Source: an uncultured Sphingomonas sp.
GTDB taxonomy: Bacteria > Pseudomonadota > Alphaproteobacteria > Sphingomonadales > Sphingomonadaceae
DNA length: 64,000 nucleotides
Assembly (NCBI RefSeq): GCF_913062585.1
Contig: NZ_CAJXWX010000001.1
Span: forward strand, 124,001 to 188,000
Direction of reading: 5' to 3'
Position 1 is the stretch's first letter, and every line of letters starts with the position of its first letter. Shown here piece after piece: positions 62,690-64,000 of this stretch. The position numbers were made by a program, and so were the translations under genes. The notes beneath the pieces are model-generated. The model was not told where the DNA came from. It was given only the letters and a program-made list of their open reading frames with translations, and made no database searches.

Positions 62690-62814
62690 GGGCGGCTCTG
62701 TCGAATAGGGAATTGGCGCATCCGAGCGCCCGAGATGATCCGCCTGTTACAGCAAATTGTGGCACAAGACAGGCCCCGGATTTTGGGGGCCGATCATGCC
62801 GAACGTCATACATG

Positions 62815-62855
62815 CCCCCCACCCCGGCGGAGGCCGGGGTGGGATGGAAGGAAGG
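62815..62855. repeat. Short family E hairpin (copy E2)
   Basis: CCACCCCGGCGGAGGCCGGG continues to GGTGGGATGG, forming a perfect CCCCGGC/GCCGGGG stem just after the epimerase stop codon. No U-run follows on either strand. Confidence 0.6.
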
Positions 62856-62864
62856 GCGGAGTCC

Positions 62865-63746
62865 TTACCCCGCCAGCGTCACCGTCATCTGCATGACCTT
62901 CTCACCCCCGACCGGCACGACGAATACGCCGGGCTTGTCGGTGAAGTCGCCGTCGAACCCTTCGGGGTCGGCGATGCCGTGCCAGGGCTCGACACAGACA
63001 TAGGCGGCCCCCGGCTTGGTCCATATGCCGAGCTTGGGCGTGTCGGGGAAGGCGATGCGGAGTTGCGGCGCGCTATCGACGCCGTAGGTCAGCGACTGGC
63101 TCTCGACCGGGTCCCAGACCAACGCGTCGTCGGTGAACAGGTCGTCGGCCAGGTGCAGCACCCGGCCGTCGAGCGGGCTGTCGCGGCGATCCTCGGCGAT
63201 CAGGCCATCGGGCGCGATCTTGCGCAGGCGGGCGGGCTCGTCCTTCTCGAAGAGGATGCGGTGGTCGGCCCGCGCCTCGCCATAGGGCAGCGGCCAGGCG
63301 AAGGCGGGGTGGAAGCCGAAGCTGGCAGGCATGGGTTCCTCGCCGCGGTTGAGGACGCGGATTTCCATCACCAGCGTCGCCTCTTCCAGCCGGAACTCCG
63401 CCTCCAGCCGGAAGGCGAAGGGATAGGAGGTTCGTGTCGCCTCGCTATCGCCCAGCGAGAAGACCGCGCGGGTGGCCTCATGCGTCACCAGCTCGAACAT
63501 CGAATGGCGGGCGAAACCGTGCTTGGCCATCGGATAATGCTGGCCGTTCAGGCGGATGCCGTCGCGGGTCACGCCGATGACCGGGAACAGCAGGGGCGCG
63601 CGGCCGGTCCAGAAAGCCGGGTCCGCATTGGTCATCAGCTCGCGACCCTCGGCGTCCTGCAACGACGACAGCTCGGCGCCGAACGGATTGATCGCCGCCG
63701 ACAGATGGCCATTGCCGATGCGGACCCAGTTTTCCTCATTAGCCAC
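62865..63746 (-). CDS. Aldose 1-epimerase family protein
   Basis: The 293-residue beta-sandwich protein resembles galactose mutarotase-like YeaD/LacX enzymes: ISAAINPFGAELSSLQD-like opening (LSAAINPFGAELSSLQDAEG), GRAPLLFPVIG, KHGFARHSMF with the conserved His, SFGFHPAFAWPL with another His, and YVCVEPWHGI. It would interconvert sugar anomers. The start is GTG at 63746, overlapping the pheT stop by eight bases, with GGGAG upstream. Confidence 0.88.
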   Translation of the reverse strand: MANEENWVRIGNGHLSAAINPFGAELSSLQDAEGRELMTNADPAFWTGRAPLLFPVIGVTRDGIRLNGQHYPMAKHGFARHSMFELVTHEATRAVFSLGDSEATRTSYPFAFRLEAEFRLEEATLVMEIRVLNRGEEPMPASFGFHPAFAWPLPYGEARADHRILFEKDEPARLRKIAPDGLIAEDRRDSPLDGRVLHLADDLFTDDALVWDPVESQSLTYGVDSAPQLRIAFPDTPKLGIWTKPGAAYVCVEPWHGIADPEGFDGDFTDKPGVFVVPVGGEKVMQMTVTLAG

Positions 63747-64000
63747 GAAGTTGCGCTCCCTGCTTGGCGGCCGCCGCGACGATCTTGTCGGCGATGGCCT
63801 TCAGCTCCTCGTCGGTGAAGCTCTTCTGCGAAGGCTGCAGCAGCACCTCGACCGCGACCGACTTGTGGCCCTCGGGCACGCCCTGTCCGGCGAACACGTC
63901 GAACACGCGCGCGGCGGTGATCGCGGCCTTGTCCGCACCCCGCACCGCGCGGATCAGCATGTCGGCCGCGAGCGTGTCGGGCACCAGGAAGGCGAAGTCG
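63739..64000 (-). CDS. pheT: Phenylalanine--tRNA ligase beta subunit (C-terminal end only)
   Basis: About 86 residues are visible, entering from the window edge as DFAFLVPDTLAADML. They form the FDX-ACB anticodon-binding domain that ends PheT: ARVFDVFAGQGVPEGHKSVA, VEVLLQPSQKSFTDEELKAI. The gene starts beyond 64000. Its stop overlaps the epimerase start. Confidence 0.88.
   Translation of the reverse strand, partial: DFAFLVPDTLAADMLIRAVRGADKAAITAARVFDVFAGQGVPEGHKSVAVEVLLQPSQKSFTDEELKAIADKIVAAAAKQGAQLRG

Overview
The window is high-GC chromosomal DNA from an alphaproteobacterium, most likely a sphingomonad (Sphingomonas or a close relative). This rests on three things. The core gene blocks have alphaproteobacterial order: ybgC-tolQRA-tolB-pal, pyrE-pdxJ-acpS-lepB, ctaB-small ORF-ctaG-coxC-DUF983-surf1-thrC, and rpmF-plsX-fabH-ihfA-merR. 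Many genes overlap by ATGA or TGATG. The intergenic spaces are full of short palindromic repeats. I see no rRNA, tRNA, transposase, integrase, phage gene, CRISPR array or recognised defence island.

Layout. 1-1.2 kb: 5' part of a TonB-dependent receptor behind a cobalamin riboswitch. 1.3-6.2 kb: a small hypothetical gene, ispG, a membrane acyltransferase, an isoaspartyl peptidase and an S1/P1 nuclease. 6.5-11.5 kb: the complete Tol-Pal operon on the minus strand, with an extra exported copy of the TolA C-terminal domain between tolA and tolB. 11.6-16.7 kb: a membrane protein/XRE pair with a palindromic operator candidate, a lipoprotein, a nitronate monooxygenase, lysC and ubiG. 17.1-23.5 kb: an envelope-glycan-like locus (GT39-like protein, DUF2334 deacetylase, two GT4 enzymes, DUF2141 protein, flippase-like membrane protein). 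23.4-27.3 kb: AI-2E-family permease, lepB, acpS, pdxJ and pyrE. 27.4-38.8 kb: the aa3 cytochrome c oxidase genes in two blocks, separated by a DUF1800/DUF1501 pair and an alcohol dehydrogenase. 38.8-43.9 kb: thrC, two methyltransferases, ccmAB, a zincin and a pterin dehydratase. 44-57.3 kb: FAH-family hydrolase, DEAD-box helicase, kup, pdeM, periplasmic msrA, aspC, a pabB-pabC fusion, an MBL hydrolase, an M28 peptidase and a MAPEG protein. 57.4-64 kb: rpmF-plsX-fabH-ihfA-merR, a hypothetical gene, prfC, an aldose epimerase and the 3' end of pheT.

How the genes work together. Envelope integrity (Tol-Pal, glycan genes, lepB, lipoproteins), aerobic respiration (oxidase, heme O synthase, assembly factors, heme exporter CcmAB, UbiG) and lipid or cofactor synthesis (plsX, fabH, acpS, ispG, pdxJ, pabBC) dominate. 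Nearly everything is housekeeping.

The unusual material is structural. At least five families of palindromic repeats occupy the gaps. One approximately 196-bp unit, bounded by inverted repeats of about 19 bp, appears inserted into a second repeat, whose uninterrupted copy lies 15 kb away. Another repeat supplies the stop codon of a methyltransferase gene. A 64-bp sequence folds on paper into a perfect three-way junction. The best protein-level novelties are the stand-alone TolA domain III paralogue and the DUF1800/DUF1501 export pair placed inside the oxidase region.
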